DNA from: G963674835 sp963674835
GTDB taxonomy: Bacteria > Planctomycetota > Planctomycetia > Pirellulales > Thermoguttaceae
DNA length: 64,000 nucleotides
NCBI GenBank assembly: GCA_963674835.2
Contig: CAXXKC010000002.1
Location: forward strand, 2,480,001-2,544,000
Reading direction: 5' to 3'
Shown here: positions 1 through 8,605 of the stretch, piece after piece
How the letters are laid out: each line of letters begins with the position of its first letter
Position numbering within the stretch: the first letter of the stretch is position 1
The notes under the pieces: model-generated
The model's database searches: none
What the model saw: the letters and a program-made list of their open reading frames with translations, nothing else
Told to the model about the DNA's origin: nothing
Translations under genes and position numbers: made by a program

Positions 1-857
1 GTCCGTTGCGCAAGCGCCGCTATTTCTTCAGCGAGACGTTCGCGATCATGGCGATGGCCGCCTTTGCGCGGGCCAGCGGTGAGCCGCGGTTTGCGACGAA
101 GGCCTTGGACGTGTTCCAGCGAGTTCTGCGCTATCAGAGCACGCCGGGCATTCTGGAGCCAAAGGTCATTCCTCAGACGCGAGCGATGAAGGGCCTCGCG
201 GGCCCGATGATTCTGATCGTGACGGCCCAGGTCCTGCGAGAGGCACTGGCCGACCCGTTGTGCGATCAGTCGATTGACCGGTTCATCGACGAGATCGAGC
301 GCGATTTCATGAAGCCGGAGTTTGAAGCGGTGATGGAAACCGTGTTGGCCGACGGGCAGTTTCTCGACACGTTCGACGGCCGGTTGCTCAACCCGGGACA
401 TGCGATCGAGGCTGCGTGGTTCATTCTGCACGAGTCGCAGCACCGGGGCGGCGACGCGCGGCTGCTGCGGCTGGGGCGGACGATTCTCGACTGGTCGTGG
501 AAATGGGGCTGGGACGAGGAGTACGGCGGCTTGCTCTACTATCGAGACGTGCGCGACCTGCCGTCGGCCGAGTACTGGCACGAGATGAAGTTCTGGTGGC
601 CCCACAACGAGGCAATCATCGCCACGCTTCTTGCCTACCATTTGACAGGCGACGCGAAGTACGTCCAGTGGCATCGCCAAGTGCACGACTGGGCGTATGC
701 GCATTTCCCCGACCGGCAGTACGGCGAGTGGTTCGGGTATTTGCGTCGCGACGGCAACGTGTCGAGCCGTCTGAAGGGGAATATGTTCAAGGGGCCGTTC
801 CACCTGCCGCGGATGCAATGGTACTGCTGGAAACTGCTGGAATCGATGCGCGGGTAG
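1..857 (+). CDS. AGE family epimerase/isomerase (5' partial)
   Basis: This is the C-terminal ~284 residues of an N-acylglucosamine 2-epimerase (AGE) family protein. The frame is open to the left edge, so the start is outside the window. AGE enzymes are (alpha/alpha)6 barrels that epimerise or isomerise sugars such as GlcNAc/ManNAc, cellobiose or mannose. Visible family motifs are NPGHAIEAAWF, a WHEMKFWWPHNEA segment, and a C-terminal LKGNMFKGPFHLPRM, all typical of the substrate-binding face. Substrate cannot be read from the sequence. It lies in the same direction as the secreted glycosidases at 3.7-8.2 kb, which fits a sugar-catabolic neighbourhood, but a GTPase and a STAS gene intervene. 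Family assignment is firm; specificity is open. Confidence 0.88.
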   Translation, partial: PLRKRRYFFSETFAIMAMAAFARASGEPRFATKALDVFQRVLRYQSTPGILEPKVIPQTRAMKGLAGPMILIVTAQVLREALADPLCDQSIDRFIDEIERDFMKPEFEAVMETVLADGQFLDTFDGRLLNPGHAIEAAWFILHESQHRGGDARLLRLGRTILDWSWKWGWDEEYGGLLYYRDVRDLPSAEYWHEMKFWWPHNEAIIATLLAYHLTGDAKYVQWHRQVHDWAYAHFPDRQYGEWFGYLRRDGNVSSRLKGNMFKGPFHLPRMQWYCWKLLESMRG

Positions 858-1160
858 GGCAGGTTCGGCAGCGGCGGCGGCGGGCGGTTGCCGATTGGCG
901 TGTTTCGTGCGTTTGCGGTTGCGGGCGAAGGGGCGATAATGTAACTCTTGATCCCGCAGATGGTTGCGACCTGAGGATGGACCCATTTGCGGGGGCGAAT
1001 GGGGGGCCGCCTCGGTCGCCCGATGCTAAAGTACAGTATGCGCTGCGAGCGATTCGGCCTACGCTGTACGGCCGATTCGTCGTGTGCTTGTGGTGAGCCG
1101 ACATGGCACGCTTCCGGTAGTCTTTGACCCGGACGGCCGAGCACTGGTAACACGTTTTGC
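858..1160. other. Intergenic stretch, no gene seen
   Basis: This is 303 nt between the AGE gene and the GTPase gene. Reading frames across it are low-quality run-ons of shadow frames. I see no tRNA, no clear terminator and no convincing -35/-10 pair. A GGCC-rich imperfect inverted repeat lies near 1049-1080 but its arms do not pair well. Confidence 0.5.
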
Positions 1161-3005
1161 ATGACCGCCGACTTTGAGACCCTGGCCGCTGGTGTGGAAC
1201 AACTCGACCGGGCGCTGGCCGCGCTCGAGCCGCGGGCCGAGTCGATCGGCGTTCGGCCGCCGGGTAGCGAGGCGTGGTTCGAGCTGCTGCGGTACAAGTT
1301 GCTGCCGCAGTTGGAGATGGGTGCCATTTTGGTGGTGGGCATCAGCGGCGGCACCAATTTGGGCAAGTCGGTGCTGTTCAACCACCTGGCGGGTGAAATG
1401 GCTAGCGGCGTGAGCCCCCTGGCCGCCGGAACAAAGCATCCCGTCTGTTTGGTGCCTCCGGGGCTGGCCGATCCGCAGCTTCTCGAACGGTTGTTCGAGG
1501 GATTCGAGTTGCGGGCGTGGCAGTCGGCCGACGATCCGCTGGGCGAAAGCGACGAGAACGTTCTGTACTGGCGCGTGGGCGAGAACGTGCCGGAGCGGCT
1601 GCTGTTGCTGGATGCCCCGGACGTAGATTCGGATGCGAAGGTCAACTGGCACCGTGCCCGGCTGATCCGGCAGTCGGCCGACGTGCTGGTGGCGGTGCTC
1701 ACGCAGCAGAAGTACAACGATGCGGCGGTCAAGCAGTTCTTCCGCGATGCCGTGGAGGCCGACAAGCCGATCATCGTGATCTTCAACCAGTGCGATCTCG
1801 ACGGGGACGGCGAGTATTGGCCGCAGTGGCTGGCGAGGTTTTCGAGCGAGACGGGCGCCGAGCCGGAGCTGGTTTACGTGGTGCCTTACGATCGGGCGGC
1901 GGCGAGTGCCCTGCGGCTGCCGTTTTACTTTGTCGGGCCGGACGGACGCAAGCCACCGGACGAGGCGGCCGATCTTCGCGCCGAGCTAGCGGCCATGCGT
2001 TTCGATCAGATCAAGATCCGCACGCTTCGCGGTGCGCTTGCCCGGGTGTTGGACGAGGAAGCGGGCGCGCCGAATTATCTGCGGCGCATTCGAGCGGCGG
2101 CCGACGAGTATGCGGCGGCGCACACGGCCTTGACGGCGGTGGAAATGGCCCGCGTCGCGTGGCCGACGCTGCCTCCGGGTGTGCTGGTCGACGAGATTCG
2201 CTCGTGGTGGGACGCGGCCCGAAGCCCGTGGTCGCGAGGTATCCACGGGTTCTACCGCACGCTGGGGCAGGGCATGTTGTGGCCGGTCCGAAAGGCCTGG
2301 TCGCTGGCAGGCCCCGCGGCGCAGCCTTTGGTCGATTTTCGGCAACGCGAGCGGGCGACGATCGTTCTGGCCGTGGAGAAGATGCTCGACGAGTTGGAGC
2401 GGCTTTCGCGCGTGGGGAACGACACGCTGCGGCCGCTACTGCTGTCGTTGTTGGGCGGTAACGCGCGCGAGACCCTGCTGGCGCGGGTGCGGCAGGCACA
2501 CGAGGCGCTGCCGGCTGTGGACGAGGATTACCGGACGTTTCTCCGGACCGAGCTCGACGCATGGAAGCAGGCCAATCCGCGAGCGGTGGGCTTCCTGCGT
2601 TCGCTCGATCACGTTGCGGCGATCGCCAGGCCGGCCATTTCGATTTCGCTGGTGATCAGCGGTTGGGTGGTCGCCGGCGACCTGGTGGGGCAGGCCGCGG
2701 TTCACGCGGTCGGCCACACGGCCGGAAACCTGGCCACCGAGGCGGCCATCACCGGCGGAATCGCCGGAGGAGGCGAGGCCCTGGTCAGCACGACGACCGA
2801 AGGGGTCCGGCAAGCGGGAGCACGGCTTTTCTCTCGGCTGCAATCGCGTTACGCACAGCAGCGGGCGACGTGGCTGGCGGCGTGGCTCGAACACGAATTG
2901 CTGGGCGATTTGCTCGATCAACTGCGACGGGGAGCCGAACTGCCGCAGACCGGCCCGTTCCGCCAAACCGAACAGGCGATCAAATTGCTCGGCGGCGCGC
3001 AGTAA
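1161..3005 (+). CDS. Dynamin-like/YfjP-type GTPase with C-terminal membrane segment
   Basis: A 614-aa P-loop GTPase. Walker A is GGTNLGKS (residues 63-70), a G2-like Thr sits near 91 (AGTKHP), the G3 element reads DAPDVDS, and G4 is NQCD. This order marks a TRAFAC-class GTPase. The long helical region after residue ~250 and a hydrophobic, glycine/alanine-rich stretch at roughly 490-545 (SLVISGWVVAGDLVG and following) resemble bacterial dynamin-like or YfjP-type GTPases that bind membranes. No enzyme domain is attached. The ATG at 1161 lacks an obvious Shine-Dalgarno. The convergent STAS gene begins 27 nt past its stop. I recognise the fold class but not a named protein; membrane remodelling or trafficking is only inference. 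Confidence 0.72.
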   Translation: MTADFETLAAGVEQLDRALAALEPRAESIGVRPPGSEAWFELLRYKLLPQLEMGAILVVGISGGTNLGKSVLFNHLAGEMASGVSPLAAGTKHPVCLVPPGLADPQLLERLFEGFELRAWQSADDPLGESDENVLYWRVGENVPERLLLLDAPDVDSDAKVNWHRARLIRQSADVLVAVLTQQKYNDAAVKQFFRDAVEADKPIIVIFNQCDLDGDGEYWPQWLARFSSETGAEPELVYVVPYDRAAASALRLPFYFVGPDGRKPPDEAADLRAELAAMRFDQIKIRTLRGALARVLDEEAGAPNYLRRIRAAADEYAAAHTALTAVEMARVAWPTLPPGVLVDEIRSWWDAARSPWSRGIHGFYRTLGQGMLWPVRKAWSLAGPAAQPLVDFRQRERATIVLAVEKMLDELERLSRVGNDTLRPLLLSLLGGNARETLLARVRQAHEALPAVDEDYRTFLRTELDAWKQANPRAVGFLRSLDHVAAIARPAISISLVISGWVVAGDLVGQAAVHAVGHTAGNLATEAAITGGIAGGGEALVSTTTEGVRQAGARLFSRLQSRYAQQRATWLAAWLEHELLGDLLDQLRRGAELPQTGPFRQTEQAIKLLGGAQ

Positions 3006-3032
3006 CCTCCGCGCTCGGTGCGGTCCTGCGAA

Positions 3033-3404
3033 TTAGAAGAAGCGGCCGCGCACGCTGCCGAAGGCGCCGATTGCTTCGTCCTCGTCTTTGTAGATATCCA
3101 ACACCTTGTTGAGCCGCATGAGGGTGAAGATCTCCATGATGCTCGGCGAGATCTTGCACAGCTTCAACTGGACTTTGTCCTTGCGGCACTGGCGGCTGAG
3201 CAGCATGACCTGACCGATCATGCTCGACGACATGAAGTTGACGCGTTCGAAATTCAGCAGCAGCTTGCGGTCGGCGCCGGCCTCGAGCGTAAGGTTCTTG
3301 AATTCTTCGCCGATCTTGCGGATGGTCAGCTCATCGAGGATCTTGGCCGGCTGAATGGTGGCCACCACCACGTCGTTTCGATCACGAATCTCAAGCATGG
3401 TCAT
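3033..3404 (-). CDS. STAS-domain anti-anti-sigma factor-like protein
   Basis: A 123-aa single STAS domain of SpoIIAA/RsbV type. In partner-switching systems such proteins bind an anti-sigma kinase when dephosphorylated, freeing a sigma factor or phosphatase. The loop at residues ~58-64 reads FMSSSMIG, aligning with the D-S-S-G-L-G loop of SpoIIAA; the phospho-acceptor would be Ser60 or Ser61, though the usual Asp and first Gly are replaced by Ser and Met. A C-terminal extension includes KDEDEAIGAFG. No RsbW-type kinase or PP2C phosphatase gene lies in the window, so its partner is elsewhere. It could also act in STAS-based localisation rather than sigma control. Confidence 0.85.
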   Translation of the reverse strand: MTMLEIRDRNDVVVATIQPAKILDELTIRKIGEEFKNLTLEAGADRKLLLNFERVNFMSSSMIGQVMLLSRQCRKDKVQLKLCKISPSIMEIFTLMRLNKVLDIYKDEDEAIGAFGSVRGRFF

Positions 3405-3680
3405 CGCGTTTACTCCCTGCCGGAGGTAAGGAATCGATCCGACCCGCCTGAGATGCCTCTGGCGAGATCCCTCGATGCCGACCCTTGCCCGTGATGCCGG
3501 TATTCTAGCCGCAAACGTCTCGGGTGGCTAGCCTTTGGTGCCCCCCCGCAGAAGCGGGCGGTTGGAACTGGACGCTACGGTATGGGCCAGCTAAGCTGGG
3601 CAGCCGGTAGTGTCCCCTGCGGCCGGCTCGAATCGAGTCGCCCGCCACCGCAATGCCTTCGACGCAAAGGGCCCCACCCG

Positions 3681-5177
3681 ATGACATCTTGCCTACTGAT
3701 CGCACTTGCCCTGGCGGCCGCGCCCGGCGAACCGATCACGCTGGACACCCAGAAGCAGCTTTTCCTGGACGACTACGTGGTCGGCTCGTGTCGCAACCTG
3801 TCGCGGCAGATCCATCCGGCCCTGAAATTCGCCGGCAACCCGGTGCTGAGACCGACCGAACCGTGGGAGGGCGACGCTACGATTCTCTACGGTTCGGTGA
3901 TTGCGGACGGCCAGAAGTATCGGATGTGGTACACGGCCGCGGGAAACGTGGCCTACGCCGAAAGCACCAACGGTACCGACTGGAAGAAGCCGGCGCTGGG
4001 AGTGGTCACCTTGGACGGGCGCGACACGAACCTGGTGATCCGCGCCAATGCTCCGCCGGATTCGCCGGGCGCGATTCCGTACTTCCATGAGGCGTTCGGC
4101 GCGTTTCGCGACGATCGGGATCCGGATCCCGGGCGGCGCTACAAGCTGGGCTTCCTGAGCATCCAGCGCGACTATTCCGGGCCCAACGTCGACCGGTTTC
4201 ATCCGAATCAGCGTCGCGGTTTGGGGGTTGCCGTCAGCGCAGACGGCATCCACTGGCGCTTGTATGAGAACTGGGCGACGGAAGCCACCATCGACGGCGC
4301 CACGCACTGGATGTTCGATCCGAAACGGCAGAAGTACGTGCTGTACGGGCGCACAAAGTTCGCCTTGCCTGAGGTGCAAGCAGCCGTGGCGGACAAACCG
4401 TGGACGCACTTCTGGGGCCGTTCGGTCATCCGTGCGGAGTCGCCGGACTTTCTGCGCTGGGACCAGTCGAAGCCCGGCTCGGGCGAGTTGGTTCTGACGG
4501 CGGATGCGAAGGACCCGGTGGGCAACGAGATCTACTCGATGATGGTCTTCCCGTACGAAGGCATCTACATCGGGTTGGTGCAGATGTTCCAGAAGCGTCG
4601 CGATACGTGCTGGTTGGAGATTCAACTGGCCGTGAGCCGCGATACGGTGCATTTCAGCCGCGTCGGCAACCGGGAGGCGTTCATTCCCGTGGGGCCTGAA
4701 GGGAGTTGGGACCGCTTCAACAACTCGATCGCGATGGGGCCGCCGTTGGTTCGCGACGACCGCCTGTGGTTCTACTACGGCGGCCGGACATACCGGCATT
4801 CGCCGTTCAACGGACCGGAGTATCCCTATCATGGCAAGGATCGTGGCAAACACTGGGGAGCGATCGGCGTGGCGAGCATCACCCGCGATCGGTTCGTGTC
4901 GATGACGGCCAGTTCGGACGAAGGCGAACTGGTGACCAAGCCAGTGCGTCTGACAGGGAACGTGCTTCATCTGAATGCGGCGGCCGGCGGCGGGGAGATT
5001 GTCGTGGAGATGCTCGACGGCAAGGGTGCGGTCGTTGCCCGATCCAAACCGATCCACCAAGACGGTTGGGACATTCCCGTGGCTTGGGAAGGAAAGGCTC
5101 CCAAGGACCTTCAATCGCCCGTAACGCTCCGGTTCCGCATCCGCGAGGCGAAGCTCTTCGCCCTTTGGTGCCAATAG
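3681..5177 (+). CDS. Secreted five-bladed-propeller glycoside-hydrolase-like protein (GH32/43-like)
   Basis: A 498-aa exported protein. I start at the ATG at 3681, which opens a short signal peptide (MTSCLLIALALAAAPG), rather than at the in-frame Met 33 codons upstream. Directly after cleavage comes LFLDDYVVG, a motif frequent in planctomycete secreted beta-propellers related to GH43/GH32 and to GH130-like folds. Repeated blade-like stretches (KYRMWYTAAGNVAYAES, RYKLGF, KYVLYGRTKF, DRLWFYYGGR) support a five-bladed propeller. The C-terminal ~90 residues form a beta-sandwich-like tail. The GH2 gene follows after 38 nt, probably in one transcript, consistent with polysaccharide breakdown in the periplasm. 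Catalytic residues and substrate are not assignable by eye. Confidence 0.7.
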   Translation: MTSCLLIALALAAAPGEPITLDTQKQLFLDDYVVGSCRNLSRQIHPALKFAGNPVLRPTEPWEGDATILYGSVIADGQKYRMWYTAAGNVAYAESTNGTDWKKPALGVVTLDGRDTNLVIRANAPPDSPGAIPYFHEAFGAFRDDRDPDPGRRYKLGFLSIQRDYSGPNVDRFHPNQRRGLGVAVSADGIHWRLYENWATEATIDGATHWMFDPKRQKYVLYGRTKFALPEVQAAVADKPWTHFWGRSVIRAESPDFLRWDQSKPGSGELVLTADAKDPVGNEIYSMMVFPYEGIYIGLVQMFQKRRDTCWLEIQLAVSRDTVHFSRVGNREAFIPVGPEGSWDRFNNSIAMGPPLVRDDRLWFYYGGRTYRHSPFNGPEYPYHGKDRGKHWGAIGVASITRDRFVSMTASSDEGELVTKPVRLTGNVLHLNAAAGGGEIVVEMLDGKGAVVARSKPIHQDGWDIPVAWEGKAPKDLQSPVTLRFRIREAKLFALWCQ

Positions 5178-5215
5178 GCCCGGCTGGACCCACTGACCGT
5201 TGGGAAGGGAATTGC

Positions 5216-8167
5216 ATGGAAATCGAGCGGCGAACCGCTTTGGCTTGTCTGTTGTGTCTCTGGACCACCACCCTGCTGGCCGAAGGTCGCACCGACTCCG
5301 ACCGGCCGGCAGCTCGCGAAGCGTCGCCTGCGGTCGTGCATTCGGCTGTGCGGTCCGATTTGCGGCCATTCCTGAGTCTGGACGGTACGTGGGATTTTGC
5401 CGTCGATCCACAGGTTGAGGGCGAGGCGAAGAGTTGGTTTCGGCCGGAGACGGGCCTGCCGGCGGCGCGCGCGATCGAGGTCCCTGGCTGCTGGGAAGCA
5501 CAGGGCGTAGGCGAGCCTGGGGTGAGTCACCCTAGACTGACCGAGATCTACGACGCGGGGCCTTGGCCGGCCAACGTGCAGTTGCGAGCCGCCTATCGTG
5601 GCGCGGCGTGGTACAAGCGCGAATTCACGGTTCCGGAAGATTTCGGCGGCAAGCAGATTTGGCTCAAGATCGGTGGCGTGAACTGCAAGGGCTGGTTCTG
5701 GCTCAACGGAACCCACTTGGGCTGCGAGTGGACCTTCTGCGGATCGCACAAGTACAACGTCACCGATTTGGTCACTCCGGGACAAAAGGCCACCTTGGCG
5801 GTCCTCGTGCGTAACGACGTGATGAGTAAGCGCGGCGAGTCGAACGGGGTGCGCAGCTACGGAGGCCTGTTCCGCAGCGTCGAACTCGATGCCACGTCGC
5901 CGGTTCTGATCGAAGATGTGTTCGTTGAGCCCCGGCTGGATGAGAAGCTGGCCCGCGTGCACGTGACGCTGCGCAATACGGTCATTCCGCGGCCGATCGA
6001 ACCGTACGATGTGGAGGTTCGTGTGGCCACGGTCAAGGACCAACGCGCAGCCGGCAAGGCGGCCGGTCGCGTGATGATTACGGCCGATAACCTGGCGGAG
6101 TTGGTGCTCGACGTGCCGTTGGATCCGCTCGTGCCATGGTCGCCGGAAAGTCCTTTCCTGTACACGGCGACCGTCGAGCTTCGCCACGCTGGTAAGCCGA
6201 TCGACGGCTGGGTGGAGCGATTTGGAGTCAAGAAGTTCGAGGTCCGCGGTGCCGACCTCTATCTAAACAACGAGCGCTATCTGCTCCGCGTTTGCTCCGA
6301 TCCTCACGTCTATATGACGACGATCTGCTCGCCCGCCTCGCGCGAAGAACACGCCAAGCACATCCAGATTGCCAAGCAGTACGGTTTCAACTATGTGCGT
6401 CACCACACCCACTGCGAAGTGCCCGAGTATTACGAGGCGGCAGACGAGGTCGGCTTCCTCGTGCAGCCCGAGCTTCCCTACTACGGGGCACGACCGACGT
6501 GGAAGCCGCCCCGGGCCTTTTCGCACATGTCGGGCGGGCCGTTGACGCCGAAGGAAGACCTGCTGGAGTTGGTGACGCACTACCGGCGTTACACGTCGCT
6601 TGCCATGTACGTAGGCGGCAACGAGGGCGAGTGCCCCGAGCCGTTGGATGTGGAACTGTATCACTTGGCCAAGAAGTTGGATCCGACGCGTCCCTGGTCG
6701 TGCATGGACGGCGGCACGAACAACACGCCGAAGAACTCGGACGTCAACAACTGGTGGGGAGGCGGCGCGCAGGTTCACCCGCCGCTGCCCGAGAACGATT
6801 GGCCCCGCGTGCTCCATGAATACATGAACCTCGGGCTGAACGAAGATCCGCGGCTGGAACCAAAATTCACCGGCCCGATCGGGCCCAATCTGCACCTGGC
6901 CAACGTCAGGCGCTGGGTGAGCGACGAGGTGAAGCTCGACCCGAAATGGCTCGGTGCGTGTTTCGACGCCGGGTATCGGATGCAGGCGATGCTGCACAAA
7001 TTGGGGATCGAAACGGCGCGTTTCGACCCGTTTCTCGACGGCTACTGCTGCTGGTCGATGGTCGACATGTCGCCGAGCTCTCAGTGCGGCGTGTTGGACA
7101 TGTTTTGGCAGCGGAAATGGAGCACGCCCGAATATTTCTGCCAGTTTAACGGGCCTACGGTCGTGTTGGCATGCGTCTGCAAGGGCCATACGACTGAACC
7201 GTTGTGCCTGCGGCCCGAGTCGTTGAACTACACGTCGGGCGACGTGCTGGAAGTCGACTGGCTGGTCTCGCATTTCTCCGATCCTGCACTGACCGATGCG
7301 CAACTCGATTGGCATCTCGATGCGGGCGAACACCGCTTGGCCGAAGGCCACGTCGAGCATCTGAGTCTGCCGGCGCGGCGAGTGGCGTCTGTCGGGCGAA
7401 GCCGGATCGTTATGCCCGAATTGCCAAAGCCCGTCTTGGCCACGCTGACCGTGGAGTTGCCCGCGGCCCAGACGCACAACTCGTGGAACGTGCGGATCTT
7501 CCCCAAGTTCCAGCCCACCGCCGATAGTGGCCGGGGTCTGGCGGCAACGGAATCGGTCTATCGGCTGATTGCCGAACGTTACCCGGGCAGTTGCGAGCTG
7601 GCAGCGCCGGAAGCCGCCGCGGCGGACGTTGTCGTGGCGGGAAGTCTTTCGGAAAGCGGTGTCCTGGAGACGCTGGAGCAGGGTAAACGCGTCGTGTGTC
7701 TCTCGTTGCCCGGCTATCGACCCCTGCGACCGGGGACGAAACTGGGTTGGTGGGAGGTCTCCAACCAGACGGGCACCGCCATCGCCGATCATCCGGCCTG
7801 GGGCGAGTTTCCCCACGAGAGCTTCCTCGACCAGGGCATGTTCCGGCTGGTCGATCTGACGGAGAAACTCGACCCTGGACATCGGCTTGTCGGCGTCGAG
7901 CCGCTGATGGTTGGCATCGGACGCGCGAAGACGTACTTCCGCGATTGCCTTGGCTATCCGTTGGGCTACAATCTCCACGTGTTCGAAGCGAAGGCCGGGC
8001 CGGGCCGACTGTTGGCCTCGGGTCTGCAACTTCGGGGGGACACGCCGGAGGCGGTGTGCCTGCTGGATCAGTTCATCGCCTATGCCCGGTCCGACAAATT
8101 CGAGCCGCGAGGTTCATTCAGCACGGCCGACTTCCGAGCGTGGCTCAGCGCCTCAAAGCAGAAGTAG
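5216..8167 (+). CDS. Secreted glycoside hydrolase family 2 protein
   Basis: A 983-aa GH2-type enzyme (beta-galactosidase, beta-glucuronidase or beta-mannosidase class). I start at the ATG at 5216, preceded by GGGAAGGGA and opening a signal peptide (MEIERRTALACLLCLWTT). Order: sugar-binding jelly roll (about 45-200, with WYKREFTVP and NGTHLG), Ig-like domain (about 205-310), TIM barrel (about 315-610), then about 370 extra C-terminal residues. The GH2 acid/base is Glu470 in GGNEGE. The most plausible nucleophile is Glu535 in LHEYMN, 65 residues later, in place of the usual S/T-E-F-G context. It probably shares a transcript with the propeller protein upstream. Exact linkage specificity is unknown. 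Confidence 0.85.
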   Translation: MEIERRTALACLLCLWTTTLLAEGRTDSDRPAAREASPAVVHSAVRSDLRPFLSLDGTWDFAVDPQVEGEAKSWFRPETGLPAARAIEVPGCWEAQGVGEPGVSHPRLTEIYDAGPWPANVQLRAAYRGAAWYKREFTVPEDFGGKQIWLKIGGVNCKGWFWLNGTHLGCEWTFCGSHKYNVTDLVTPGQKATLAVLVRNDVMSKRGESNGVRSYGGLFRSVELDATSPVLIEDVFVEPRLDEKLARVHVTLRNTVIPRPIEPYDVEVRVATVKDQRAAGKAAGRVMITADNLAELVLDVPLDPLVPWSPESPFLYTATVELRHAGKPIDGWVERFGVKKFEVRGADLYLNNERYLLRVCSDPHVYMTTICSPASREEHAKHIQIAKQYGFNYVRHHTHCEVPEYYEAADEVGFLVQPELPYYGARPTWKPPRAFSHMSGGPLTPKEDLLELVTHYRRYTSLAMYVGGNEGECPEPLDVELYHLAKKLDPTRPWSCMDGGTNNTPKNSDVNNWWGGGAQVHPPLPENDWPRVLHEYMNLGLNEDPRLEPKFTGPIGPNLHLANVRRWVSDEVKLDPKWLGACFDAGYRMQAMLHKLGIETARFDPFLDGYCCWSMVDMSPSSQCGVLDMFWQRKWSTPEYFCQFNGPTVVLACVCKGHTTEPLCLRPESLNYTSGDVLEVDWLVSHFSDPALTDAQLDWHLDAGEHRLAEGHVEHLSLPARRVASVGRSRIVMPELPKPVLATLTVELPAAQTHNSWNVRIFPKFQPTADSGRGLAATESVYRLIAERYPGSCELAAPEAAAADVVVAGSLSESGVLETLEQGKRVVCLSLPGYRPLRPGTKLGWWEVSNQTGTAIADHPAWGEFPHESFLDQGMFRLVDLTEKLDPGHRLVGVEPLMVGIGRAKTYFRDCLGYPLGYNLHVFEAKAGPGRLLASGLQLRGDTPEAVCLLDQFIAYARSDKFEPRGSFSTADFRAWLSASKQK

Positions 8168-8228
8168 CCGCGCCGCAGCATGGCCGCGATCGCTCGCGCC
8201 GAGCCGGTTGCTTGGCCGGGCACTAATA

Positions 8229-8249
8229 ACAGATTCCGCTGTCTTTTTT
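8229..8249 (+). terminator. Weak candidate terminator after the GH2 gene
   Basis: A short ACAG/CTGT stem (8229-8232 with 8239-8242) is followed at once by a run of six T (8244-8249). The stem is only four pairs, so the call rests mainly on the T-run and position 62 nt after the GH2 stop. Confidence 0.25.
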
Positions 8250-8306
8250 GAGAGGAATCTTGGCTCGGCGAGGTCCGGAATGATGGCGTCGAGTGGGTGC
8301 CTGGGA

Positions 8307-8320
8307 GTGGTACGTACCAC
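8307..8320. promoter_or_regulatory. Perfect 14-bp palindrome upstream of glnA
   Basis: GTGGTACGTACCAC is a perfect palindrome about 290 nt before the glnA start and about 170 nt before the candidate sigma-54 promoter. It may be an operator or upstream activator site; no regulator can be named from sequence alone. Confidence 0.35.
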
Positions 8321-8385
8321 CCGGTATTTAGCCCGATTGCATGCGATTTGTTCATTGACTGCCTAACAATTCGGCAATTTCGGCA

Positions 8386-8414
8386 TTCTCCGACGATTTG
8401 CCCGAATCGGAGAA
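8386..8414. promoter_or_regulatory. Inverted repeat, candidate enhancer site for glnA
   Basis: TTCTCCGA (8386-8393) and its exact complement TCGGAGAA (8407-8414) are separated by 13 nt. The centre lies about 105 nt upstream of the transcription start predicted from the sigma-54-like promoter, a distance typical of enhancer-binding activators such as NtrC. The half-site does not match the classical NtrC consensus, so the activator is unidentified. Confidence 0.4.
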
Positions 8415-8478
8415 ACGTGCCATAAACTGTTTCTGCAAAACTATTTACGCCGTGGTGCCTCGTTAGCTGGCCGATGGG

Positions 8479-8494
8479 TGGTACTGGGTTTGCT
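8479..8494 (+). promoter_or_regulatory. Candidate sigma-54 (-24/-12) promoter for glnA
   Basis: TGGTACTGGGTTTGCT matches the consensus TGGCACG-N4-TTGCW with the invariant GG and GC dinucleotides exactly spaced (GG at 8480-8481, GC at 8492-8493). It has two mismatches, T for C at the fourth position and T for G at the seventh. It lies 112 nt upstream of the GTG start of glnA. Sigma-54 control of glutamine synthetase is well known in other bacteria; here it is inferred. Confidence 0.5.
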
Positions 8495-8605
8495 ATCAAC
8501 AGGCCCAACGCGGAGCTCGGCTGAGGCCCATCGCCCTGGGCCGGCACCTGTTGGTCCGTGGCGATGCGGCAAGTTAGTGTGATTTTCTATCGAAAGGAGG
8601 AGCCT

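Noticed and set aside
1049..1080. Possible hairpin with CGGCC/GGCCG arms before the GTPase gene
   Set aside because: Pairing breaks after five bases and no T-run follows; below the level of a feature.
3693..5501. Minus-strand 602-aa open frame opposite the propeller and GH2 genes
   Set aside because: It is the reverse shadow of two well-supported genes. Its product is Arg/Pro/His-rich with no domain, and high GC content commonly keeps antisense frames open.
6263..8029. Minus-strand 588-aa open frame opposite the GH2 gene
   Set aside because: Antisense shadow with no motif or ribosome binding site; the plus-strand GH2 reading is clear.
8558..8605. Upstream ATG extension of glnA
   Set aside because: The GTG at 8606 has an AAAGGAGG at ideal distance and gives the normal family length, while the extension covers the ribosome binding site itself.
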